NCBI GenBank assembly: GCA_964390645.1
Contig: CAYMLL010000208.1
Span: forward strand, 1-14,151
Direction: 5' to 3'
From: CAYMLL01 sp964390645
Lineage (GTDB): Bacteria > Planctomycetota > UBA8108
DNA: 14,151 nucleotides
A program made the position numbers and the translations under genes. Position 1 is the stretch's first letter, and each line of letters begins with the position of its first letter. Below, in pieces: positions 1 through 7,100 of the stretch. The notes beneath the pieces are model-generated. The model was not told where the DNA came from, ran no database searches, and worked only from the letters and a program-made list of their open reading frames with translations.

Positions 1-471
1 GTCCGTCGAGATTCCGTAGGACGCATCCGTCACCTGCGGGGGATACGTCGGTGCGAAGCCCGAGATCGGCGTCTGGCCGTCCGGTGTGACGAGAATGAGC
101 AGGTCGCCGCCCTTGTCGAGCCGAAAGTTCGTGTGCAGCTCCCGATCCGGCTCGCGGCGGTCTTTCTCCGACGCAAACACGACGAGGTACCGTCCCGGGT
201 CGAGGGTGACGTCGGGAAACTCCCACTTTTCGAGGTCGTTGACGTCGTCGGTGAGAAAATAGCCGCCGAGGTTGCAGGTCGATGCGCCGAGGTTCGCGAT
301 TTCGATCCAGTCGCTGGAGTCCCCGTCGACGTCCCTGATGTCCGTGTTGTTGGAGGCCATCATCTCGGTGATGACGAGATCGCCGGCGTCAGCCGGGTTG
401 ATGCACAGGAGAGCGCAGCAGATGGACCAGGAAGCAAGACAAGAAGCGGGCGTGATCGTGATCGTCTTCAT
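1..471 (-). CDS. Secreted lamin-tail-domain (LTD) protein, N-terminal part only
   Basis: The gene starts with ATG at 471 and runs off the left edge; 157 codons are visible and the C-terminus is missing. The start is supported by AGGAG five bases upstream (476-480). Residues 1-29 look like a Sec signal peptide (MKTITITPAS start, hydrophobic Cys/Leu-rich core, likely cut after PADAG). Residues 31-130 read as an LTD: 'LVITEMMASNN', 'DWIEIANLG', 'LGGYFLTDD', 'WEFPDVTLDPGRYLVVFAS' and 'HTNFRLDKGGDLLIL'. LTDs are extracellular immunoglobulin-like modules, often found in large surface proteins. The following 'PPQVTDASYG' resembles the linker before CotH-kinase or lectin modules in large planctomycete proteins, but those parts lie outside the window. 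Secretion and the LTD call are firm. The overall function is unknown. Confidence 0.85.
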   Translation of the reverse strand, partial: MKTITITPASCLASWSICCALLCINPADAGDLVITEMMASNNTDIRDVDGDSSDWIEIANLGASTCNLGGYFLTDDVNDLEKWEFPDVTLDPGRYLVVFASEKDRREPDRELHTNFRLDKGGDLLILVTPDGQTPISGFAPTYPPQVTDASYGISTD

Positions 472-569
472 GCGTGCTCCTGAAGAGGATGGGTTCGCGC
501 GCCGCTGGGTCAGGTCGCCCGACTGCTGGCGGAACCGATCCGGATGGTGCAGGCCCCGACGCGAGGGTG

Positions 570-578
570 ATTTTAGCA
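570..578 (-). promoter_or_regulatory. Candidate extended -10 promoter of the LTD gene
   Basis: Read on the minus strand, this is TGC-TAAAAT: a -10 hexamer with five of six consensus bases plus the TG of an extended -10. It lies in the divergent region about 100 bases before the LTD start codon, giving a leader of roughly 90 nt. No good -35 is visible. This is a pattern match only. Confidence 0.3.
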
Positions 579-600
579 CCCACGTGACGCGACACACGAA

Positions 601-629
601 CAATCCACGGTGACCACGTGGTAGGATTG
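601..629. promoter_or_regulatory. Inverted repeat with palindromic core upstream of namZ
   Basis: CAATCC (601-606) is complementary to GGATTG (624-629). Between them sits the perfect 10-bp palindrome ACCACGTGGT (613-622). The element ends 41 bases before the namZ start. A second CACGTG hexamer lies at 581-586. It could be an operator for a dimeric regulator or a leader hairpin. No regulator is encoded nearby, so its role is open. Confidence 0.35.
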
Positions 630-670
630 CCCGCGCTCCTCGGATCGGTCTTCGCGGAGGGAACGGGGGT

Positions 671-1843
671 ATGCCGGTGCGCATCGGATTGGAGCGCTGC
701 GTCGAGTCGAGGCTTCCGCGCCTGCGCGGCCGGCATTTCGGATTGCTCGCGAACCGGTCGTCGGTGGATCGACGCCTGCGTCCCGGTCATGAGCTGCTCG
801 CCGGTGCCTTCGGCGATGGTCTGCGCGCGATCTTTGCGCCGCAGCACGGATTTGCCTCGACCGAGCAGGACAACATGATCGAGACGCCGCACGGTTTTGA
901 CGAGCTGCTACGCGTGCCGGTTCACAGCCTCTACGAGCGCACGCGACGGCCGACGGCGGAGATGCTCGACGGGCTCGACGATTTCGTCGTCGACCTGCAG
1001 GACGTCGGTGCCCGTGTCTACACGTTCATCTGGACCATCTCGCTCTGCCTCGAGGCCTGCGCCGAGCATCGCGTTCCGGTCATTGTTCTCGATCGCCCGA
1101 ATCCGGTCGGCGGACGTGCTGTCGAGGGGCCGCTCCTCGATACGAACTTCGCCAGCTTTGTCGGACGAGCGCCGGTTCCGATGCGGCACGCACTGACGAT
1201 CGCCGAGCTCACCCGTCACGTCGACCGTGTTCTCGGCATCGGCGCGGAGATCGAAGTCGTCGAGATGGAAGGATGGAGTAGGGCGAATCGGTGGAGTGAC
1301 CTCGGAAGGGTGTGGGTGTCGCCGTCGCCAAACCTGCCGCGCGTGGAGGGCGTCGACGTCTACCCGGGAACCGTGCTCGTCGAGGGCACGAGCCTCTCCG
1401 AAGGGCGCGGGACCTGCACCCCCTTCGAGGTCGTCGGGGCGCCGTGGGTCGACGCGACGCGCTGGCGAGAGTCACTCGAGGCACATCGGCTGTCCGGAGT
1501 GATCTTCCGGGAGATCGCGTTCCGGCCGACCTTTCAGAAGTGGTGCGGCGAGACCTGCGCGGGACTTCAGGTTCACGTCACCGATCCTGCGACGTTCCGT
1601 CCCTACCGTACGGCGGTGGGGCTCATCAACGAGGCACGAAGGCTCTGGCCGGGAGAGCTCGTGTGGCAGCCACCGCCGTACGAGTACGAGACGGAGCGTA
1701 TGCCGATCGATATCCTCTCCGGCAGCGACGACCTACGTGTCGCCATCGACGACGGGGCGTCAGCGCGGGACCTCGACGATCTCTGCGATGTCGACGAGGA
1801 GTCGTGGTGGGAGGAGGTGAGGGCGAGCTTGCTGTACGCGTGA
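671..1843 (+). CDS. namZ: DUF1343 / NamZ-like exo-beta-N-acetylmuramidase
   Basis: The product is 390 residues and spans the whole DUF1343 family (Bacillus subtilis YbbC/NamZ), whose characterised member removes terminal MurNAc from peptidoglycan fragments. Family blocks are present in order: 'FGLLANRSSVD' (23-33), 'AIFAPQHGF' (53-61), 'VPVHSLYERTRRPTAEML' (82-99), 'VVDLQDVGARVYTFIWT' (106-122), 'VLDRPNPVGG' (139-148), 'VEGPLLDTNFASFVG' (151-165), 'VSPSPNLPRVE' (216-226), and 'YPGTVLVEGTSLSEGRGT' (231-248). The ATG at 671 follows GGAGG and GGGGG stretches, and an in-frame stop at 611 limits any extension. The N-terminus begins directly with the catalytic fold and lacks a signal peptide, whereas the B. 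subtilis enzyme is secreted, so a cytoplasmic role in muropeptide recycling is possible. No other murein gene is adjacent. Confidence 0.88.
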   Translation: MPVRIGLERCVESRLPRLRGRHFGLLANRSSVDRRLRPGHELLAGAFGDGLRAIFAPQHGFASTEQDNMIETPHGFDELLRVPVHSLYERTRRPTAEMLDGLDDFVVDLQDVGARVYTFIWTISLCLEACAEHRVPVIVLDRPNPVGGRAVEGPLLDTNFASFVGRAPVPMRHALTIAELTRHVDRVLGIGAEIEVVEMEGWSRANRWSDLGRVWVSPSPNLPRVEGVDVYPGTVLVEGTSLSEGRGTCTPFEVVGAPWVDATRWRESLEAHRLSGVIFREIAFRPTFQKWCGETCAGLQVHVTDPATFRPYRTAVGLINEARRLWPGELVWQPPPYEYETERMPIDILSGSDDLRVAIDDGASARDLDDLCDVDEESWWEEVRASLLYA

Positions 1844-1862
1844 GGGCGGGATCGTCCGCCCT
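1843..1862. terminator. Hairpin between convergent namZ and ychJ
   Basis: AGGGCGG (1843-1849) pairs perfectly with CCGCCCT (1856-1862) around a six-base loop. It begins on the last base of the namZ stop codon and ends four bases before the ychJ stop. The symmetric stem between convergent genes fits a bidirectional terminator. Neither side has a clear T tract, so termination efficiency is uncertain. Confidence 0.45.
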
Positions 1863-1866
1863 GCCA

Positions 1867-2388
1867 TCAGGCCTTGCCGCAGCACTTCTTGAACTTCTTG
1901 CCGCTGCCGCACGGGCAGGGGTCGTTGCGGCCGATCTTCGGCGCTTCTCTCGTTACCGGCGGGGGACCGATCTGCTTTCCATCCCAGAAGTACCACGAGC
2001 CGTTATCGCGTCGGAACTCGGCGATCTCGTGGTGCTCGACCTCTTCGCCCGTTGTCGCTTCCCTGGAGCCCTTGGAGCCCTTGGAGACATAGTGTGCCTT
2101 GAACTCGACGATGCCGGTGGTGTCGTCGACTCCGCCGTTCTCCGTGCGCAGGATGTCCAGTCGCAGCCAGTCGGACTCTTCCGCCCACTCGCGAGAGCTG
2201 TTGGGGTCGTGGCCCTTGCGCTTCTTGGGGTGCAGCGTGTCGTTGAGATGGGCGATCTCGCACCTGGCGTACGCCGTGTAGCGCGAGCGCATCAGGGCCT
2301 CGGCGGTCGGCGCCTTCGTCGTACCGCGGATGCAGGGCGCACAGCAGACCTCGTAGGGTTCGCCGCTGCCGCAAGGACAGGAGTCCAT
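1867..2388 (-). CDS. ychJ: YchJ family protein with two SEC-C zinc motifs
   Basis: The product is 173 residues, slightly longer than E. coli YchJ. An N-terminal SEC-C-like motif opens the protein (C4-P-C6-GSG...C15-C16), and a full C-terminal SEC-C motif closes it (C158-P-C160-GSGKKFKKCC). Between them is the UPF0225 core: 'APTAEALMRSRYTAY' (26-40), 'ESDWLRLDIL' (71-80), 'GIVEFKAHY' (92-100), and 'SWYFWDG' (131-137). The SEC-C motif binds zinc as in SecA, but the cellular role of YchJ is not settled. An upstream in-frame ATG at 2454 would add 22 residues without similarity. I chose the ATG at 2388 because the motif starts there, although only weak GTGAG-type ribosome binding is visible. Residues 102-108 (SKGSKGS) come from a small 9-bp DNA repeat. 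Confidence 0.85.
   Translation of the reverse strand: MDSCPCGSGEPYEVCCAPCIRGTTKAPTAEALMRSRYTAYARCEIAHLNDTLHPKKRKGHDPNSSREWAEESDWLRLDILRTENGGVDDTTGIVEFKAHYVSKGSKGSREATTGEEVEHHEIAEFRRDNGSWYFWDGKQIGPPPVTREAPKIGRNDPCPCGSGKKFKKCCGKA
2062..2088. repeat. Imperfect 9-bp tandem repeat inside ychJ
   Basis: About three copies of a CTTGGAGCC-like unit follow each other (2062-2070, 2071-2079, 2080-2088). The unit is three codons long and yields the Ser-Lys-Gly repeat in YchJ without breaking the frame. Confidence 0.7.
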
Positions 2389-2451
2389 CGATCGTCTCAC
2401 GGCGCGCGAGCGCCGCACCTCACTTCCCGGGTCTTCTTCGGGCGGACCGCG

Positions 2452-2483
2452 CACCGCGATGTGCTTGCCGCCGTGTCGCGGTG
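2452..2483 (-). terminator. Hairpin downstream of the epimerase gene
   Basis: CACCGCGA (2452-2459) and TCGCGGTG (2476-2483) form a perfect 8-bp stem with a 16-base loop. It lies 17 bases after the epimerase stop codon on the minus strand, in the 112-bp gap before ychJ. There is no T tract. It may be a weak terminator or a 3'-end stabilising structure; ychJ could still be read through. Confidence 0.35.
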
Positions 2484-2500
2484 GGAGAGCGGCGCCCGGA

Positions 2501-3349
2501 TCACGAACGCCTGGACCACTCGCTCTTCATGAATGCCAGCGCGTCGCGGGACAGCTGCTCCTCGCTCTCGTACATCCGTCGCCAGATCTTCGTCGCAGCG
2601 GCGAGCTCCGGAAGCGCCAGTCCGAAGGCCTCGACCATGAACCAGCCGTCGTAGCCGGTCTCCTTCAGCGTGTCGAAGGTCTCGGCCCAGTGTACGTGAC
2701 CGGTTCCGGGCGTGCTGCGGTCGTTCTCCGAGATGTGGACGTGAACCGTCTGATCCTTGCAGGAGCGAATTGCGGACGGGATGTCCTTCTCTTCGAGATT
2801 GGCGTGGAAAGTGTCGTACATCATGCGGAACTTCTCGTGACCGACTTCGTCGACGAGGCGCGCGGTGTCGGCCGCCGTGTTGATGAAGTAGCATTCGAAG
2901 CGATTGAGGTACTCGACCGCCATCGTCACATTCGTCCCCTCCGCGTGCTCCGCGACCGAGCGCAGGCTTTCGACCCCACGTTCCCACTCGTCCCCGGTCG
3001 CTCCACCGCCGCTGAACTCACCCAGGGCGGAGTGGAAGGGCCCGGCGAGAATCGTCGCACCCATGGCATCGCAGCAGTCGATGGCACTCTTGTTCGCCGC
3101 GACTCCGGCAGCGCGGATCGTGGCATCGGCGCTGATCGGATTGTCCTCGGGAGTGCGGACCGTCACCGCCGTACGTTCGAGCCCGATCGAGTCGAGCTTC
3201 TTTCCGAGGGCCGCGCTCTTCTCGACGTCGTACTCGAACAGGGGGATCTCGACACCGTCATAACCCTGACTCTTCAGCATCTCGAGGACCGGCTCGTGTT
3301 CCGCCTCGATGCTTCCGCTCCACAGCAGCAGGTTCATGCCGAACTTCAT
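2501..3349 (-). CDS. Sugar isomerase/epimerase TIM barrel, D-tagatose 3-epimerase-like
   Basis: The product is 282 residues, the usual size for the AP-endonuclease-2/xylose-isomerase-like barrel, with no signal peptide. It matches the ketose 3-epimerase branch in its metal and catalytic positions. E146 lies in 'AVEYLNRFE' with E152 after it, D179 and H182 in 'MMYDTFHANLEE', H205 and R211 in 'HVHISENDR', and E240 in 'FMVEAFG'. These correspond, at a constant offset of six, to E152, E158, D185, H188, H211, R217 and E246 of Pseudomonas cichorii D-tagatose 3-epimerase as I recall it. The expected reaction is Mn2+-dependent C3 epimerisation of a ketose; the actual sugar cannot be read. The start has a strong GAGGAGG seven bases upstream (3357-3363). 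It lies 194 bp behind tdk with no linked sugar genes. Confidence 0.85.
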   Translation of the reverse strand: MKFGMNLLLWSGSIEAEHEPVLEMLKSQGYDGVEIPLFEYDVEKSAALGKKLDSIGLERTAVTVRTPEDNPISADATIRAAGVAANKSAIDCCDAMGATILAGPFHSALGEFSGGGATGDEWERGVESLRSVAEHAEGTNVTMAVEYLNRFECYFINTAADTARLVDEVGHEKFRMMYDTFHANLEEKDIPSAIRSCKDQTVHVHISENDRSTPGTGHVHWAETFDTLKETGYDGWFMVEAFGLALPELAAATKIWRRMYESEEQLSRDALAFMKSEWSRRS

Positions 3350-3543
3350 GTCCGCGCCTCCTCGAGACAGGCTTCTTGTCGGTTGCTCGTCAAAAGAGGC
3401 CCTATTCTGGGCGGAATCGGTGCTGAATTGCCACTGTTGATTCGTCGCCGCTGTTTCCGCCCCTGCGCCCGATCACCGTCGTCGTCGCGAAACCCGAGCC
3501 CCGGGTCGCGGCCGGTCCGGGCGTCGGCCTCGGCTTCCTTCGC
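3350..3543 (-). other. Intergenic region between tdk and the epimerase
   Basis: The 194 bases hold the epimerase ribosome binding site (3357-3363), an AT-richer patch around 3385-3440 that could hold its promoter, and a GC hairpin nearer tdk. No convincing -35/-10 pair or small ORF was seen. Confidence 0.5.
3486..3510 (-). terminator. GC hairpin after tdk
   Basis: ACCCG (3492-3496) pairs with CGGGT (3502-3506) around a five-base loop, and the flanking CGCG pair (3486-3489 with 3507-3510) extends the stem across a two-base bulge. It sits 33 bases past the tdk stop codon. No T tract follows on the minus strand, so it is only a possible terminator. Confidence 0.3.
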
Positions 3544-4146
3544 TCACGACGGGTTGCAGCCTCGAAGGGAGCCTGGAGGTGGGTCGTCGAGCCTCTCGCG
3601 GTAGTGGCGGTAGCAGACCGGCAGGTAGAGCTCCTCGCAGCCGAGCTCGGTCGAAGGCCCGTCGAGGGTCGGCTCGCCGTCGAGTGATTTCAGATTGAGG
3701 ATCGCCTTGCTGTTGCAGTACGCGCAGGTCGTCTTGATCTCCTCGATGCTGTCCGCGAGCTCCAGGAGTCTGCGGCTGCCTTCGAAGAGGGCGCTGCGGA
3801 AGTCGGTGCGCAGGCCGTAGCAGATGACCGGTAGCTCCTTCCTCAGCGTGAGCTCGCGCAGCTCGTCGACGACGCTCGCCGACAGGAACTGCGCCTCGTC
3901 GACGAGCACGCAGTGGCAGTCCTCGAAGAAGTCGAAACAGAGTCGGGTGTCGTCCTCCAGCAGGAGGTCCGCCTGTCGCTCGAGTCCGGCACGCGAAGCG
4001 ACCTTCAGCGGATCGAAGCGTACGTCGGTCGCCGGCTTGAGGACGAGAACGCGCTTTCCCTGACGTTCGTAGTTGTACGCCACCGCCAGCAGGTTGAGCG
4101 TCTTCGCGCAGCCGACCGTGCCGTGCCGGAAATAGAGCTTGGCCAT
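3544..4146 (-). CDS. tdk: Thymidine kinase (type II)
   Basis: The product is 200 residues, the normal length for the tetrameric zinc-containing bacterial enzyme that phosphorylates thymidine to dTMP with ATP. Visible features are the N-terminal 'MAKLYFR' strand, a P-loop (residues 9-16, GTVGCAKT), 'CVLVDEAQFL' (79-88) with catalytic E84, the lid 'GLRTDFRSALFEGS' (111-124), and zinc ligands C141/C144 and C178/H181. The P-loop has Ala where the classical Walker A has its second Gly (G-x4-A-K-T); I believe some relatives share this. The C-terminal tail after residue 185 is short and Pro-rich. The start lies four bases after the stop of the secreted nuclease gene and has no obvious Shine-Dalgarno sequence, suggesting translational coupling. 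The pairing with a nuclease suggests salvage of thymidine from degraded DNA. Confidence 0.93.
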   Translation of the reverse strand: MAKLYFRHGTVGCAKTLNLLAVAYNYERQGKRVLVLKPATDVRFDPLKVASRAGLERQADLLLEDDTRLCFDFFEDCHCVLVDEAQFLSASVVDELRELTLRKELPVICYGLRTDFRSALFEGSRRLLELADSIEEIKTTCAYCNSKAILNLKSLDGEPTLDGPSTELGCEELYLPVCYRHYRERLDDPPPGSLRGCNPS

Positions 4147-4150
4147 CGGG

Positions 4151-7100
4151 CTATATCTGACAGGACTCGAAACTCTCGCAGCCGAGCGCGTGGTCCGAGT
4201 CGCTGGTGAGGGGGCCGCAGTCCGGATAGGGCGCTGTCGGCGCGGGCCCCGCCAGGAAGAGAAAGTTGAGGAGGTAGATGCCGGACGTCAGCTCGATCCG
4301 GGCGCTGCCGTTGGAGGACGCGGCGGCCATGCAGGGGGGCGAGTCGCCGCCGAGGAAGAGGAAGTTGAAGATGAAGGCACCGTCCGACAGGTCGATCCGA
4401 GAGTCTGCGTTCACGTCGCCGCGGACGAATAACGTGTCGCCGTGGCCATCGACCTCGATGAAGACGACCAGCCCGTCGTGATCCGATGAGCGCAGTGCCG
4501 TTGCTCCGTCGCCGGCGAAGGAAGCGGGCGCGTCCGCGTTGGCCCGACCGTAGGCCGTCTCGATCACTCGCGGAGTCAGCTCCGACGACGACAGGATGTG
4601 GTCGACTGCCTGGGCACTGCCGTCGAACGTTGTCGAGTAGCGCTCGAGGGGGTCGAGGTCGAGGACGTGGTTTCTCAGCGAGGGATCGACGAGATCGTCG
4701 CCAGGAAGCAGCGAGTCGTCCGGGTCGTACTCGCCGGTGATCAGGCCGAGGGAGTCCACGTAGCCGTCGGTGAACTCGAACGCGTTGAAGTCCCCTGCAA
4801 CCAGGAGAGAGATCTCGGGGTCGTCAACCTGGAGTCGTTGCACCTCGTTCGCGACGAGCTGTGCCTGCGCGAGCCGCTTGGCGCGCACGAATCGGCCCTG
4901 GGAGTCCTCCTCGATGTCCAGCAGCGAGCGCATATGCACGTTGATCACGACGATCGGCGACGGGCCCTCCCCGCCGAGAAAGGAGCCGCGCAGGAGCAGG
5001 GGAGGCCGTGAGAAGGTCTGGCGATCTCGGCCGTCGAGCGCGAAGGTCGCGTCGGCGCCGATCTGGTCGACCGAGTCCACTTCGACCGTGTCTCTCACGA
5101 GGAAGCCGTTGTTGCGGCCGCCGGGATCGCTGCCGTCGAGCAGGAAGGCCTCGTACGAGATCCCGGCATCGTCTTCGTTGATCTTTGTCGCGAGCTCACG
5201 AAGGACCGAGATGTTCTCGGCTTCCTGCACGCAGAGGATGTCCGGTGAGCGGAGAACTTCTCGGATCGAAGCAGAGTGCTTCGCGAGACGGTCCCGCAAC
5301 TCGGCTGTTGAGATCACCCGCTCGCCGGTCGACGGGTCATCCTGGTCGTCGACCAGCTGAAAGAGGTTCTGGGTCGCGACGGTGAACTCCCCATCTGCGC
5401 GCTCGCGCACGGGTCGTGGCTCGAACTCGTCGTCCAGCGTCAGCACCTTGGGGTAGACGCGGTAGCGCCCGAAGCGCCAGGTGAGTGGGCCGTGGCATTC
5501 GGTGATCCCTGCACCCGCCGCCGGAGAGACGTTGTCGCCGTCGAGCGCGTCCGGATCGACCTCGAAGACTTCCGGGTTGCCGTCCCAGACCGGGACCGCG
5601 CCTTCACCGGGATAACGGATGCCGGGCTCGCGAAACGCCCGCGCCGGTGTGGCGACGGCGAGAAAGTTGCCGAACGCGTCGCTGGTGCTCGTCACCGTGC
5701 CGTCGTGAAACTCCACGAGCATGTTCTCGTAGCGTTCGAGCTCGTTGGGAGACTGTGGCTGGTCCGGTGAGGGTCGGGTCTCGTCGAGGACGATCGGATC
5801 AGGAAGAGGTGAACCGCTGTTCCGCACCGTGACACGCGGGTTGGTCATCTCCGTCCAGTCGAAGAACTCCTGGACGTCGCCGACGACATCGACGATGTCG
5901 CCGACCTCCACGGGCGGATCGTTGCTGGCGGTGTAGACGAAGATCCCGTCCGAGGTCTCGTCGTCGTCGTCCGAGCGCTCCTCGGGCGTCTGCAGGAAAA
6001 ATCCGTTCGCGTTTCGAGTGTGTCGGATCGCCGCGGTGACGATGTTCTGCGCGGTGAGGACGGTCTGACCTTCCAGGGGCGAGCTGTCGCCGCTGCCCTG
6101 GATCTCCCAGATCTCGATGGAGTCGGGCTCGACCGGCTCATCCGGGCAGCCTCGGAACCGTGTTCCGTCGCTGAAGGTGCCCGGTGAGAATGCATCGTCG
6201 CGGGATTCTGCGTGGTCGACGAACTCGCCGTCGACGTCCGGATCGCGCGTTCGAGAGCCCACGGTGCCTCCCTCGGGGCCGTAGGCCAGGCGTGCGAGTG
6301 TGTCGCCGTTCGTGTTCACGAGTCCGATCGTATCACCGCCGTCGTCGAGATCGAGTCCCCCCGACGAGGCGGCCTGCACCGACGCGCCGTTGAACGGCAG
6401 ACCCTCGGCGCTGCCGCCAAAGACCACGATCGAGCAGTTGTGCGCGACGAGCGTTCCGGGAAGGAACTGGTGGCGACCCTCGGTGCCGTCGGCGAGCACC
6501 CAGCCGGAGATGTCCTGCTCGACTCCGGTGGCGTTGACGATCTCGACGAACTCATCGGCGTCGTCGACTGTGCCGTCCAGGTTGGCGTCTCCGACGCCGG
6601 GCTCGGGCATGGAGTGAAACTCGTTGACGACCCAGCCGGTGTCCCCGGGGTCCGGGGGCTCGTCGGGACAGCCGGGAAACGGATCGTCGCCGGTCATCCT
6701 TCCCGGGGAGATCCGGTCGCCGCCGGAATTCGTCGCCGTGGAGTGAGCGACGAACTCACCGGTCAAGTCCGGGTCTCGAACCATGGCGTCGTCGTTCGGG
6801 TTGATTCCGACGTCGTTGCCGTACTGAAACGTTGCCAGCACCTCGCCGACATCGTCCGCGAAGGTGATGGTGTCACCGGAGTTGTTCAGGCCGAGGCTGC
6901 CGTCGGAGGCGATCTGGAAGGTAGCGCCGGTGAACGGACGCCCGATCGGTCCGCTGCCGAAGACGACCACGGCGCACTCGTTCGGGACGATTGTCCCCTC
7001 CGGGAACTGGTGACGGACACGTACGAAGTCCGAAATCGTCCACAGCGAGATGTCCTGATCCTCGCCGCTGAGGTTGACGATCTCGATGTACTCGTCGTCA

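Noticed and set aside
1312..2532. 406-codon plus-strand frame spanning the namZ 3' end and ychJ
   Set aside because: It crosses two well-supported genes and the convergent gap, is Arg/Ala-rich, and has no domain.
2459..3604. 381-codon plus-strand frame over the epimerase
   Set aside because: The minus strand carries conserved catalytic residues at family spacing; this frame has none.
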